Positions 7,717 through 13,018 of a DNA stretch of 20,048 bases are shown piece by piece. The position numbers and the translations under genes were made by a program. The stretch is from the IMG/VR virus record IMGVR_UViG_3300023172_000262, positions 1 to 20,048 of that record, one strand, 5' to 3'. The notes under the pieces are model-generated. The model saw only the letters and a program-made list of their open reading frames with translations. It was not told the DNA's origin and searched no databases. Within the stretch, counting starts at the first letter, position 1. Each line of letters begins with the position of its first letter. The stretch comes from a virus.

Positions 7717-7745
7717 AATATATTACATAAATTTTAAAATGTCAA
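7717..7745 (-). promoter_or_regulatory. Sigma70-like promoter
   Basis: TTGACA at 7745-7740, 17-nt AT-rich spacer, TATATT at 7722-7717. It faces the coiled-coil protein gene at 7393-7692, with a leader of about 18 nt. Confidence 0.75.
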
Positions 7746-7748
7746 GCC

Positions 7749-7976
7749 TTATTGATAAACCTTTACATTTTTAGGATTGACTAAGACTGGTTTGCAATAT
7801 GCTGTAGCCCTATGATCTTCTGGCACATTTCTATAATATTTGTAATTTCCAAATCTTTTTACGATTTCACTAGCAAAATAATTACATCTATTAATATCAT
7901 AAAAATGCATTGGTGGGTCATTTACAGGAGATTTTCCAAGGATTAGAATCAATACAAATAAATGTGTTACTTCCAC
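7749..7976 (-). CDS. Small protein with hydrophobic N-terminus, function unknown
   Basis: 75 residues using the second of two adjacent GTG codons (7976); the first (7979) is equally possible. GGGAG lies 7-10 nt upstream, inside the 3' end of the preceding gene, which it overlaps by about 10 nt. The N-terminus is a short hydrophobic run (HLFVLILILG) followed by PVNDPPMHFYDINRC, NYFASEIVKRFG and AYCKP. Two Cys residues (in INRC and AYCKP) could form a disulfide if the protein is exported. I think I have seen similar small exported proteins in T4-like marine phages, but no function is known. Confidence 0.65.
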   Translation of the reverse strand: MEVTHLFVLILILGKSPVNDPPMHFYDINRCNYFASEIVKRFGNYKYYRNVPEDHRATAYCKPVLVNPKNVKVYQ

Positions 7977-8452
7977 CACCCGGCTCCCAAACCCATGAAC
8001 CAGACACCACCAACAACTATACCAAAAAGACTAAGTACTAATAATATTACAGCACAATTTTCAAAGAAAGCTTGTCTTGCTTCTTGTTGTCTATAGATTG
8101 TTTCTTCTCTTTCCTTGCGTATTTTTCTACGCAATTCGATCATTTCTTTCCAAGTGCCATATCCAAAACGAATATTGAGCATATCTTGCAATTGTTTCTC
8201 TTGTTCTTCCATTTTTTTCTTATGAACAAGAATCTCTAGTGCCTCCTGCTCAACAGAACCACTATTAAAAAGCTTTGTAAAAAGTGGAGGATTTTTTCTT
8301 TGAGTTTCCGCTCTACTTAAATCTGCAGCGGCACCATACCATTTTCCAAGTTGTCCGACAACATCTTCCAACTCTCTACCGGCATGTACTAACTTCTTAA
8401 CGCCATTAAATGCTGCCGTTGCAGCTCCTATAGCTGTAATTGGATCTATCAT
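7967..8452 (-). CDS. Structural-type membrane protein with helical body
   Basis: 161 residues. The N-terminus MIDPITAIGAATAAFNGVKKLV is hydrophobic/amphipathic; the middle (about 70-125) is a strongly charged helix (KKKMEEQEKQLQDM, ELRRKIRKEREE); the C-terminus (about 129-158) is a membrane helix with Gly/Trp (LLVLSLFGIVVGGVWFMGLGAGWW). Proteins with this N-terminus are conserved in T4-like marine phages without a known function. GAGG lies 7 nt before the ATG, and a perfect late promoter lies 27 nt upstream, so it is a late, possibly virion or lysis-associated, protein. Confidence 0.75.
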   Translation of the reverse strand: MIDPITAIGAATAAFNGVKKLVHAGRELEDVVGQLGKWYGAAADLSRAETQRKNPPLFTKLFNSGSVEQEALEILVHKKKMEEQEKQLQDMLNIRFGYGTWKEMIELRRKIRKEREETIYRQQEARQAFFENCAVILLVLSLFGIVVGGVWFMGLGAGWWK

Positions 8453-8478
8453 AAATTTTCCTCTCTCTTCTCGAGGAA

Positions 8479-8486
8479 TATTTATA
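8479..8486 (-). promoter_or_regulatory. Late promoter TATAAATA
   Basis: Exact match to the T4 late consensus, about 27 nt upstream of the start at 8452. It begins inside the T-tract of the terminator at 8486-8516, so end of one unit and start of the next are fused. Confidence 0.75.
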
Positions 8487-8516
8487 AAAAGATGCCCTAG
8501 AAATTTCTAGGGCATC
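8486..8516 (-). terminator. Rho-independent terminator with perfect palindrome
   Basis: Positions 8491-8516 are a perfect 26-bp palindrome (arm GATGCCCTAGAAA), giving an 11-bp or longer stem, followed on the minus strand by TTTTT. It closes the unit coming from the tmRNA, tRNA-Pro and MazG genes. A second copy of TGATGCCCTA lies about 40 nt upstream and could compete for the same arm. Confidence 0.85.
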
Positions 8517-8555
8517 AAACTACTAACCGTAGTAGTCGGCGGATGTGTTAGGGCA

Positions 8556-8819
8556 TCACCCCTTAGTTATTATGCACGATCCATTGAAACAATCTTGAAA
8601 TAAAAGTGTATCCCCAATATCCCAACCCATCTGGTTCATTATTTCTATAGGAATAGGCAAAATTAAATTATCATCTTCGTCAGTTTCAAGAGTCACTACA
8701 AAACTTGATTTTTTATTTTCTTCTTTTTCCATCCTCAACATATACTCATGATATCTTTCTTGTTTCAAGTGTTCACCATATTCTTTGATTTGGGCCCTGT
8801 CTGTGTTTTTATTAACCAC
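8556..8819 (-). CDS. AbrB/SpoVT-type DNA-binding-domain protein
   Basis: 87 residues. The start is GTG (8819) with AAGGAG 9 nt upstream; no in-frame ATG lies before the domain. Residues 1-36 are a charged helix. Residues 38-86 show the swapped-hairpin AbrB/MazE pattern: FVVTLETDEDDNLILPIPIE, then MNQMGWDIGDTLLFQDC. This domain normally dimerises and binds DNA as a transition-state regulator or antitoxin; in phages it may bind host or phage promoters. No toxin gene is adjacent. It overlaps the upstream gene by 8 nt. Confidence 0.8.
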   Translation of the reverse strand: MVNKNTDRAQIKEYGEHLKQERYHEYMLRMEKEENKKSSFVVTLETDEDDNLILPIPIEIMNQMGWDIGDTLLFQDCFNGSCIITKG

Positions 8820-9042
8820 TTACATATACTCCTTTTGGGCGATAAAAGTGTTTTTGATTATGTATCTTTCCTTGCAGTTCTCTAATAACTTTAATCTCTG
8901 CCTCTATTGCATCTACACTTGATTGTTTTTCAACTAACGCAATTCTTTTATTTAGTCTACCAAGTCTATATGATAGTGCATGTTCAATCCAATGAATATC
9001 ATCAACATCAAAAGACCATCCATCAATTTTCGGTTTATTCAT
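8812..9042 (-). CDS. Small helical protein, function unknown
   Basis: 76 residues. A central helix of basic and acidic heptads (LGRLNKRIALVEKQSSVDAI, then EIKVIRELQGKIHNQ) follows a Trp-rich N-terminus (GWSFDVDDIHWIEHA). AGG lies 7 nt before the ATG. It overlaps both neighbours by 8 nt and sits between the MazG-like and AbrB-like genes, so the three are cotranslated. No family recognised. Confidence 0.72.
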   Translation of the reverse strand: MNKPKIDGWSFDVDDIHWIEHALSYRLGRLNKRIALVEKQSSVDAIEAEIKVIRELQGKIHNQKHFYRPKGVYVSG

Positions 9043-9298
9043 TTATCAACCTACTCCATTTTTTAAGTTTGTTTCTTTTGCATTCAATTCTTTCTTCACA
9101 TTCGACCCAACTAAACATATCCCATTCATGAGCGAGATTAATCATAGCCATCACATCTCCAAGTTCATCTTTAAATTCTTTTCTATCATAGTCGCCTTTG
9201 CGAATACATTTAGAACACTCTTGGATTAATTCACCACATTCTTCCATAAGAATGATTAGTAACTCATCTCTTTCGTCTTTGAATTGTTTGATATTCAC
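9035..9298 (-). CDS. MazG-like nucleotide pyrophosphohydrolase
   Basis: 87 residues, the single-domain all-alpha NTP pyrophosphatase form. The metal site is visible: E20-x-x-E23 in EECGELIQ and E45-x-x-D48 in KDELGDVMAM. Such enzymes hydrolyse (d)NTPs or alarmone-like nucleotides; phage copies have been proposed to lower stress nucleotides and keep the host growing, but this is debated. The start is GTG, overlapping the upstream stop as GTGA, with a weak GGGG site, so translation is probably coupled. Confidence 0.85.
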   Translation of the reverse strand: MNIKQFKDERDELLIILMEECGELIQECSKCIRKGDYDRKEFKDELGDVMAMINLAHEWDMFSWVECEERIECKRNKLKKWSRLINE

Positions 9299-9468
9299 TT
9301 TAACCCCAAGTCCATCTGAACAAGAATCATCGTATCATCAACTTTTACTGCAACATACGTGTTTGATTGTTGAACACCTAATTGCTTATAATCTTGGTTC
9401 CCACCTTCATACAAACGAATGTTTCCATCTGTGTCTGTGTACCATTCTGGTTTACTTCTTCTATCCAT
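9295..9468 (-). CDS. Small hypothetical protein next to tRNA-Pro
   Basis: 57 residues from MDRRSKPEWY. GGAG lies 6 nt before this ATG; an ATG 12 nt upstream overlaps the ribosome site. The sequence is beta-like (WYTDTDGNIRLYEGG, TYVAVKVDDTMILVQ). It begins 15 nt after the tRNA-Pro CCA end, so it must be freed from the tRNA by processing. No family recognised. Confidence 0.68.
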   Translation of the reverse strand: MDRRSKPEWYTDTDGNIRLYEGGNQDYKQLGVQQSNTYVAVKVDDTMILVQMDLGLK

Positions 9469-9483
9469 CAATATCTCCATTAT

Positions 9484-9560
9484 TGGTCGGAGTGGCAGGA
9501 TTCGAACCTACGACCCCTTGTACCCAAAACAAGTGCGCTACCAGACTGCGCTACACTCCG
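9484..9560 (-). tRNA. tRNA-Pro (anticodon TGG), CCA encoded
   Basis: 77 nt. Acceptor CGGAGTG pairs perfectly with CACTCCG, discriminator A, then encoded CCA. D-arm GCGC/GCGC, anticodon stem CTTGT/ACAAG with loop TTTGGGT (anticodon TGG), 5-nt variable loop, T-arm GTAGG/CCTGC with TTCGAAT. It reads CCA and related Pro codons, which are common in this AT-rich phage. Confidence 0.96.
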
Positions 9561-9745
9561 TTTATAATGTGTGGGTAGGATTACCGATTACCTACATCTA
9601 CTCGCACTGAGCGCTCTGGCTAACTCACTTTCAAACTACACTGCATCCGCTAAGACAGGGAGCTACCCTCTTCGTGTATACCTTAGTGGCACGCTTACCA
9701 CTTATTCAGTCACCACATTTCAATCCGTCGATTGAAATTCTTTAT
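9561..9745 (-). other. Structured leader upstream of tRNA-Pro, unexplained
   Basis: About 185 nt with no convincing reading frame, richer in G+C than its surroundings. It follows the promoter at 9748-9776. It holds a 9-bp stem with CGTC/GACG-type loop (9717-9738) right at the expected RNA 5' end, a GTGG/CCAC hairpin (about 9686-9701), an AGGG/CCCT hairpin (about 9655-9668), and a tandem GGATTACC/GATTACC-type duplication near 9577-9592 flanked by GTAGG/CCTAC. No T-loop is present, so it is not a tRNA. It may be a small RNA or a processing leader. Confidence 0.4.
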
Positions 9746-9747
9746 AT

Positions 9748-9776
9748 AAGATATCCTATTCTTCCAATTTTGTCAA
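9748..9776 (-). promoter_or_regulatory. Sigma70-like promoter for the tRNA-Pro unit
   Basis: TTGACA at 9776-9771, 17-nt spacer, TATCTT at 9753-9748 (4 of 6). It lies inside the 3' end of the small gene at 9756-9965. Confidence 0.5.
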
Positions 9777-9965
9777 GCGGGTTTCTAGAACTTTTTTATA
9801 TTCTTCTTCAAAACCCTCCAACCAAATTTCCATATCTTCGCCCTCAAAATCATACCACACTCTTTTAAAATATCCATTAGCGGAATCCATTATAGTATTG
9901 TGTGGCGCATTTAGGTGTCCCTTGACCAACCAAAACAGACGATATGATTCTTTAATTGAAAGTAT
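9756..9965 (-). CDS. Small gene with possible AUA start, function unknown
   Basis: The frame reads like a real protein over 69 residues (KESYRLFWLVKGHLNAPHN, then GYFKRVWYDFEGEDMEIWLE, and EEYKKVLETRLTKLEE), but its only ATG is at residue 26 (9890) and has no ribosome site. A strong AGGAG (9977-9973) lies exactly 7 nt before an in-frame ATA at 9965-9963, so an AUA start is the best fit; a mutation or sequencing change of ATG is the other reading. The minimal alternative is 9756-9890 (44 aa). It overlaps the upstream gene by 14 nt. Rich in aromatic and acidic residues; no domain recognised. Confidence 0.5.
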   Translation of the reverse strand: MLSIKESYRLFWLVKGHLNAPHNTIMDSANGYFKRVWYDFEGEDMEIWLEGFEEEYKKVLETRLTKLEE

Positions 9966-10425
9966 AAGTTGTCTCCTGATAAAGTGTAATAGTATTACCA
10001 GGCCGAGAATTCATTGTCAATGTGATAGTTTCATTACCATACTTGGCGGTAACTACATAACCAGTTATTTTATTTACATAAGTATTTGTGTATTGTGTCT
10101 CGCATCTTTGTTGCGTAGTATATCCTGTAGTTGTATTATTTTGTGTGAGTAACCCACCAATTACTGCACCGGCGGCTGCACCCCTATCACTATTTGTTGT
10201 TGTACCGCCAATGAGTCCACCAATAATCATATTGGTCAAAACATTTCCTTGATTTGATTGTTGAATTGGAACTGATACATTATGACAAACTCTATGTGGA
10301 GTTGACTCCGCGAAAGATCTGTATACAGGTTCGATTGATACTACTTTTGCAGTTATGTATTGTCCAGCAAAAACTGGACTACACATAACTAAGGATAAAG
10401 CGGCAAGTTTTATTTTACCTAACAT
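9952..10425 (-). CDS. Exported glycine-zipper protein (17-kDa antigen-like)
   Basis: 157 residues. A signal peptide (MLGKIKLAALSLVMCSPVFA) ends at AFA-type residues about 20, with one Cys at 15 but no clear lipobox. The centre, residues about 63-95, is a glycine-zipper membrane segment (NMIIGGLIGG, GAAAGAVIGGLL) as in Rickettsia 17-kDa antigen and SlyB-like outer-membrane proteins. The C-terminal half has beta-type sequence (GYVVTAKYGNETITLTM) and a Cys pair with the N-terminal domain. It is likely inserted in the envelope and could alter host surface or block superinfection. GGAG precedes the ATG by 7 nt. Confidence 0.82.
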   Translation of the reverse strand: MLGKIKLAALSLVMCSPVFAGQYITAKVVSIEPVYRSFAESTPHRVCHNVSVPIQQSNQGNVLTNMIIGGLIGGTTTNSDRGAAAGAVIGGLLTQNNTTTGYTTQQRCETQYTNTYVNKITGYVVTAKYGNETITLTMNSRPGNTITLYQETTYTFN

Positions 10426-10442
10426 TTATGTCTCCTATTTTT

Positions 10443-10478
10443 TACGACTACTTCTGTTTCTAAGTGAGCCGTCAACTC
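10443..10478 (-). repeat. Hairpin repeat copy B
   Basis: 36 nt, 29 identical to copy A at 10875-10910. Arms ACGGCT (10472-10467) and AGTCGT (10449-10444) pair with one G-U, and inner ACTT/AAGT extends the stem. It lies between the two exported-protein genes, 18 nt before the second start. Confidence 0.7.
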
Positions 10479-10486
10479 ACCACTAT

Positions 10487-10840
10487 TTAGAAAGTAAATG
10501 ATGCACCAATCGTTACATCACCAATTTCCCACTCATCATTAGTTGTGGTCTTTGTATAAGCTTCCAGACCATCTACCCACTTTACAGGCACAGTGATTTT
10601 ATAATCCATTCCTGTAAATTCAATATTTTCAATATCAAATGTTTGGGGCCCAACTTCTACAACACCAAGACCAAAGTCCCAAGAAGCGTCCAAATCCCAT
10701 GTAAATACATTTACATCAGTTTCTAGATTTCTTTCGGCGGTGATCTCATTATCGATAGAAAGACCATTACCCAATTCCCAAGCGTTCGCCGCAGTTGACA
10801 AACCAAGTGCAATTGCACCAGTCAAAATTAAACTTTTCAT
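10487..10840 (-). CDS. Exported beta-rich outer-membrane-type protein
   Basis: 117 residues. The signal peptide MKSLILTGAIALGLSTAANA is clear (cleavage after ANA). The mature part alternates polar and hydrophobic residues (NVFTWDLDASWDFGLGVVE, YKITVPVKWVDGLEAYT) and ends GDVTIGASFTF with a terminal Phe, which is the usual C-terminal signature of Gram-negative outer-membrane beta-barrel proteins. The size allows about 6-8 strands. AAGGA lies 9 nt upstream of the ATG. It is directly downstream of tmRNA on the same transcript. A role in altering the host outer membrane is inference. Confidence 0.78.
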   Translation of the reverse strand: MKSLILTGAIALGLSTAANAWELGNGLSIDNEITAERNLETDVNVFTWDLDASWDFGLGVVEVGPQTFDIENIEFTGMDYKITVPVKWVDGLEAYTKTTTNDEWEIGDVTIGASFTF

Positions 10841-10874
10841 TTATTGATTTCCTTGTTTTATTATAGTTTTAAAA

Positions 10875-10910
10875 TGCGACTATTTCTGTTGCCAAGTAAG
10901 TCGCCAACTC
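10875..10910 (-). repeat. Hairpin repeat copy A
   Basis: 36 nt, 81% identical to copy B. Arms GCGACT (10904-10899) and AGTCGC (10881-10876) form a 6-bp stem. The first pair is G-C here and A-U in copy B, a compensating change that supports selection on the stem. It follows the tmRNA tag stop and precedes the next gene start by 35 nt. Confidence 0.7.
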
Positions 10911-11195
10911 CGTTAGAATCAAGCTGCTAGAGCTGTCTCTACAGGTGCAAAATTATCGTTTGCATTTAGTTTTGTTGACCGAATAACGTAGGTCATCACG
11001 GCAATCTACTCTCATCTCTACTCACCTGTCGATCCTAGTTCGCCCCCATCATAAATGCACTAACTTCAGTCTCCCATACGGGCAACCTATGTTCTGCATA
11101 ACTTCCTGATGCAGCAGGACGTAGTGCATTTATGGTGGAGGCGTTGGGTACTGCCCCCAAGTCCAGTATGTGTGTCGAATCGTATCAATGATTAC
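10876..11195 (-). ncRNA. ssrA: Circularly permuted (two-piece) tmRNA
   Basis: The acceptor piece comes first in the transcript: T-arm TTGGG/CCCAA with loop GGCAGTA (11160-11144), then CGCCTCC (11143-11137) and encoded ACCA ending at 11133. After an 85-nt intervening segment, the coding piece starts at 11047 with GGGGGCG, which pairs over 7 bp with CGCCTCC, followed by GAACTAGGATCGACAGG, the typical tmRNA 5' signature. The tag frame is 10963-10919, resume codon GCA, giving ANDNFAPVETALAA and stop. UUGCCG and CGGUCAA upstream can form pseudoknot PK1. The intervening segment is bracketed by an 11-bp inverted repeat (11052-11062, 11122-11132), likely for processing. It would rescue stalled ribosomes and tag proteins. 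The outer ends are estimates; the coding piece may end before 10876. Confidence 0.93.
11052..11132 (-). repeat. Inverted repeat of the tmRNA intervening segment
   Basis: TAAATGCACTA and TAGTGCATTTA are exact complements (11 bp), separated by 59 nt. The 3' arm begins directly at the CCA end of the acceptor piece. It brings the mature ends together before excision of the intervening segment; a smaller CTGCAT/ATGCAG hairpin lies inside. Confidence 0.85.
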
Positions 11196-11202
11196 GATTT
11201 TA

Positions 11203-11231
11203 TTTATACACTATATTGAATAAAATGTCAA
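11203..11231 (-). promoter_or_regulatory. Consensus promoter of the tmRNA unit
   Basis: TTGACA at 11231-11226, 17-nt spacer, TATAAA at 11208-11203. The -10 region is also a full T4 late motif TATAAATA (11208-11201), so the unit may be read both early and late. The RNA begins with an AATCGT/ACGATT hairpin (about 11199-11178). Confidence 0.85.
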
Positions 11232-11248
11232 TAGATTTTTTCTAAAAA

Positions 11249-11683
11249 TTAAGCAGTGACAATATTATCACACCTGTTGTAAATTTCTGATTCTAAACTA
11301 TGTGCTTCCGTTTCCCATGGCCGCAAATGATAATCCAAGTCAGTTGGAAAAACTTCTTTTTTCCAAACCATAGTTCTGCCAGTTGGTTGGGACAATTCTT
11401 TTCTGCAATATTGTCTAACGTGAATCATTTCGTGACACAAGGTCGTTGCAAAATCCTCTTTTGTCATACTACTATCAAGTCTGATAGTGAATTCTCTATC
11501 GTCTTCGTGCATAACATCGCCGCAAACTCCTTCATCTTCTAAAAGGTTTTTGTAGAGCTCGATGTTAACTACGACATTTTCCATTCTAGGAAATAAAACT
11601 TGTTTTGCAGCACTTGCAAATTTCTCCGCAAGTGCTCTTTTTGATTTTGTTGAACCGAAGATATATAATTCTAAGTCTCTCAT
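11249..11683 (-). CDS. SprT-like zinc metallopeptidase-type protein
   Basis: 144 residues. The zinc motif HEMIH is at 84-88 (CHEMIHVRQY), and a third ligand is likely Glu124 or Glu126 in RPWETEAHSLE. Upstream lie a helix-rich N-terminus and the strand FTIRLDSSM, as in SprT/wss-type and related small phage peptidases. It could cleave a host protein or a DNA-protein crosslink. The start is unusual: there is no ribosome site, and the -10 of its promoter ends only 9 nt before the ATG, so the mRNA would be almost leaderless. Confidence 0.78.
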   Translation of the reverse strand: MRDLELYIFGSTKSKRALAEKFASAAKQVLFPRMENVVVNIELYKNLLEDEGVCGDVMHEDDREFTIRLDSSMTKEDFATTLCHEMIHVRQYCRKELSQPTGRTMVWKKEVFPTDLDYHLRPWETEAHSLESEIYNRCDNIVTA

Positions 11684-11692
11684 TACAAGAAT

Positions 11693-11721
11693 ACTATAAA
11701 CGAATCATTCGCCGTTGTCAA
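11693..11721 (-). promoter_or_regulatory. Sigma70-like promoter giving a near-leaderless mRNA
   Basis: TTGACA at 11721-11716, 17-nt spacer, TATAGT at 11698-11693 (5 of 6). The ATG of the zinc peptidase gene is 9 nt downstream of the -10. Confidence 0.75.
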
Positions 11722-11947
11722 GCACTTTATTATTCTTTTTTATATATTTTAATGGCGAAAAATTATCGGGATTGTATCCTTCGTTTTCTAATATTTTTCT
11801 AGCTCTAATCACTTCATATCTATGATACGAATCTTTACTGTCTTTCCATTCTCGCATTACTTTTTTCGCGTAGTTTATTTCATAGTAACTATATAATCCA
11901 AATGAATCAGCTTCGGCGGGATTATCTGGCCACCATTCTTCAGACAT
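11705..11947 (-). CDS. Small Trp/Tyr-rich protein, function unknown
   Basis: 80 residues starting MSEEWWPDNPAEADSFGLYSYYE. It is hydrophilic, with a basic helical middle (AKKVMREWKDSKD) and no membrane segment. Its ATG shares one base with the endolysin stop (TAATG), so it is cotranslated with it. The promoter of the next gene lies in its 3' end. No family recognised. Confidence 0.7.
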   Translation of the reverse strand: MSEEWWPDNPAEADSFGLYSYYEINYAKKVMREWKDSKDSYHRYEVIRARKILENEGYNPDNFSPLKYIKKNNKVLDNGE

Positions 11948-12414
11948 TAACGCAACTCGAAATGTGGACCATCAATAAATGGTCTTTTGCCCTCACTGCG
12001 CCGCAAGTCTACATATGCATTCATAGCATCTTCCATAGAACCTGGCCAAGATCTAATGTCATCAATATGCCACGCAGCACCCCAACGAATTTTTACACCG
12101 TGCTTTACTGCGGCGTTTTTCATTGCATCAGCGAGATCATCATAAACATTCAATTCCCAAACACCTTGACCATCCACATAAGCCATCAGATCGACTGCAT
12201 GTGAATATCCGTCTTCTTGAATGAGATGTTTTGATTTCATTGTTTGTGAGCGTCCAGACTCATACAATTTTTTCTGCTCTTCTAGTGTACGAACTCCGTA
12301 AATAACTCCGAAGTCGACCTTGGTCGTTTCAATCGCCGAGCGCACGACTTGGACCATGTCTGGATGTACACCTTCTAGTTTAGATAAAGATCTACTTGAA
12401 AGTTTAAATGCCAT
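11947..12414 (-). CDS. Endolysin: M15-type L-alanyl-D-glutamate peptidase
   Basis: 155 residues, the single-domain VanY/M15_4 endopeptidase. Zinc ligands are visible: His63 in MKSKHL, Asp75 in SHAVDL, and His151 in GPHFEL near the C-terminus; FGVIYGVRTLEEQKKLYESG is the usual N-terminal motif. The SKH-to-D spacing is 12 residues. It cuts the peptide stem of peptidoglycan at lysis. No signal peptide, so it needs a holin or similar. GAGG lies 9 nt upstream of the ATG. A late promoter and a 10-bp hairpin form its leader. Confidence 0.92.
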   Translation of the reverse strand: MAFKLSSRSLSKLEGVHPDMVQVVRSAIETTKVDFGVIYGVRTLEEQKKLYESGRSQTMKSKHLIQEDGYSHAVDLMAYVDGQGVWELNVYDDLADAMKNAAVKHGVKIRWGAAWHIDDIRSWPGSMEDAMNAYVDLRRSEGKRPFIDGPHFELR

Positions 12415-12432
12415 ATTATTATCCTCAATTTA

Positions 12433-12455
12433 GGCGAGAACATTATGTCCTCGCC
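12433..12455 (-). promoter_or_regulatory. 5'-terminal hairpin of the endolysin mRNA
   Basis: Arms GGCGAGGACA and TGTTCTCGCC pair over 10 bp (one G-U) with a TAA loop. The late promoter places the RNA 5' end at or just before this stem. It ends 18 nt before the GAGG ribosome site. Confidence 0.6.
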
Positions 12456-12458
12456 GTT

Positions 12459-12466
12459 TATTTATA
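12459..12466 (-). promoter_or_regulatory. Late promoter TATAAATA
   Basis: Exact T4 late consensus at 12466-12459, 45 nt upstream of the endolysin start. Confidence 0.75.
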
Positions 12467-12498
12467 TAATTAATTCACTTTAATTTTCTTATATTTCT

Positions 12499-12687
12499 CT
12501 AGAGATTTTTACGCAGTTTTTTCGCTTGCATCATGCATGCTTTTGCTTCTTCGTGCAATCCCTGTCTGGCTAGTGCTGATGCTGCTCTTGCATAACCAGA
12601 AATTTCACAAAATTTATAAAACCCAGACCAAACATTAGACGCCATAGAGGACATCTCATTTCTTAAATGAAATAAAGTATCTGTCAT
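12499..12687 (-). CDS. Small helical protein paired with DUF1127 gene
   Basis: 62 residues from MTDTLFHLRNEM; the ATG shares a base with the upstream stop (TAATG) and GAGG lies 9 nt before it. It contains ISGYARAASALARQGLHEEAKACMMQAKKL, a pattern I associate with short alphaproteobacterial proteins encoded with DUF1127, where Arg/Ala helices precede the domain. It does not itself show the LSRLDDRxLxDIG core. It may be a degenerate partner of the next gene upstream. Confidence 0.7.
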   Translation of the reverse strand: MTDTLFHLRNEMSSMASNVWSGFYKFCEISGYARAASALARQGLHEEAKACMMQAKKLRKNL

Positions 12688-12932
12688 TATACCCATCCTC
12701 TTAAATTAGAATTTATCATATCTGCTCTGGCTCTAATATCTCTGAAATATTCTTCTCTAATGTCGTTATAATGTTTATCTGCAATGAAACGAATATCACC
12801 TCTGTTTATTCCAATATCTTCTAAATCTTTATCATTGAGTTTGCTCAACTCGACGATAGTATTTTTTCTACTACGAGTAGCCTCGTATCTATTTTGCCAA
12901 TTTGAATATAATCTTACAAATGTCTCAAACAT
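12687..12932 (-). CDS. DUF1127 (YjiS-like) protein
   Basis: 81 residues. Residues about 27-47 (IVELSKLNDKDLEDIGINRG) match the DUF1127 core, L-x-x-L-x-D-x-x-L-x-D-I-G-x-x-R-x-D-I. This domain is widespread in alphaproteobacterial chromosomes and has been linked to RNA and phosphate or carbon metabolism, but rarely reported in phages. Host origin is likely. GGAG lies 10 nt before the ATG, and a strong promoter (12984-13011) precedes it. Confidence 0.82.
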   Translation of the reverse strand: MFETFVRLYSNWQNRYEATRSRKNTIVELSKLNDKDLEDIGINRGDIRFIADKHYNDIREEYFRDIRARADMINSNLRGWV

Positions 12933-12983
12933 TTTTTTTATTCTCCCAATGTGATAAATGTGTGTGTAAGTAATTATTACCTA

Positions 12984-13011
12984 ATAATATATAGGAGAGA
13001 ATGTTTGTCAA
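12984..13011 (-). promoter_or_regulatory. Sigma70-like promoter of the DUF1127 pair
   Basis: TTGACA at 13011-13006, 16-nt spacer, TATTAT at 12989-12984 (5 of 6). Confidence 0.75.
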
Positions 13012-13018
13012 ACACCCC

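Noticed and set aside
8812-9560. Plus-strand frames over the MazG and tRNA-Pro region
   Set aside because: They overlap a perfect tRNA and well-supported minus-strand genes.
9561-9745. A second tRNA in the leader
   Set aside because: No T-loop (TTCGA or similar), no acceptor pairing, and no CCA end was found.
10865-10890. ATAGTCGCA in repeat copy A, like the sequence before the E. coli tmRNA resume codon
   Set aside because: The real tag frame with stop is at 10963-10919; this copy would give only two codons before a stop and is part of a hairpin also found at 10443.
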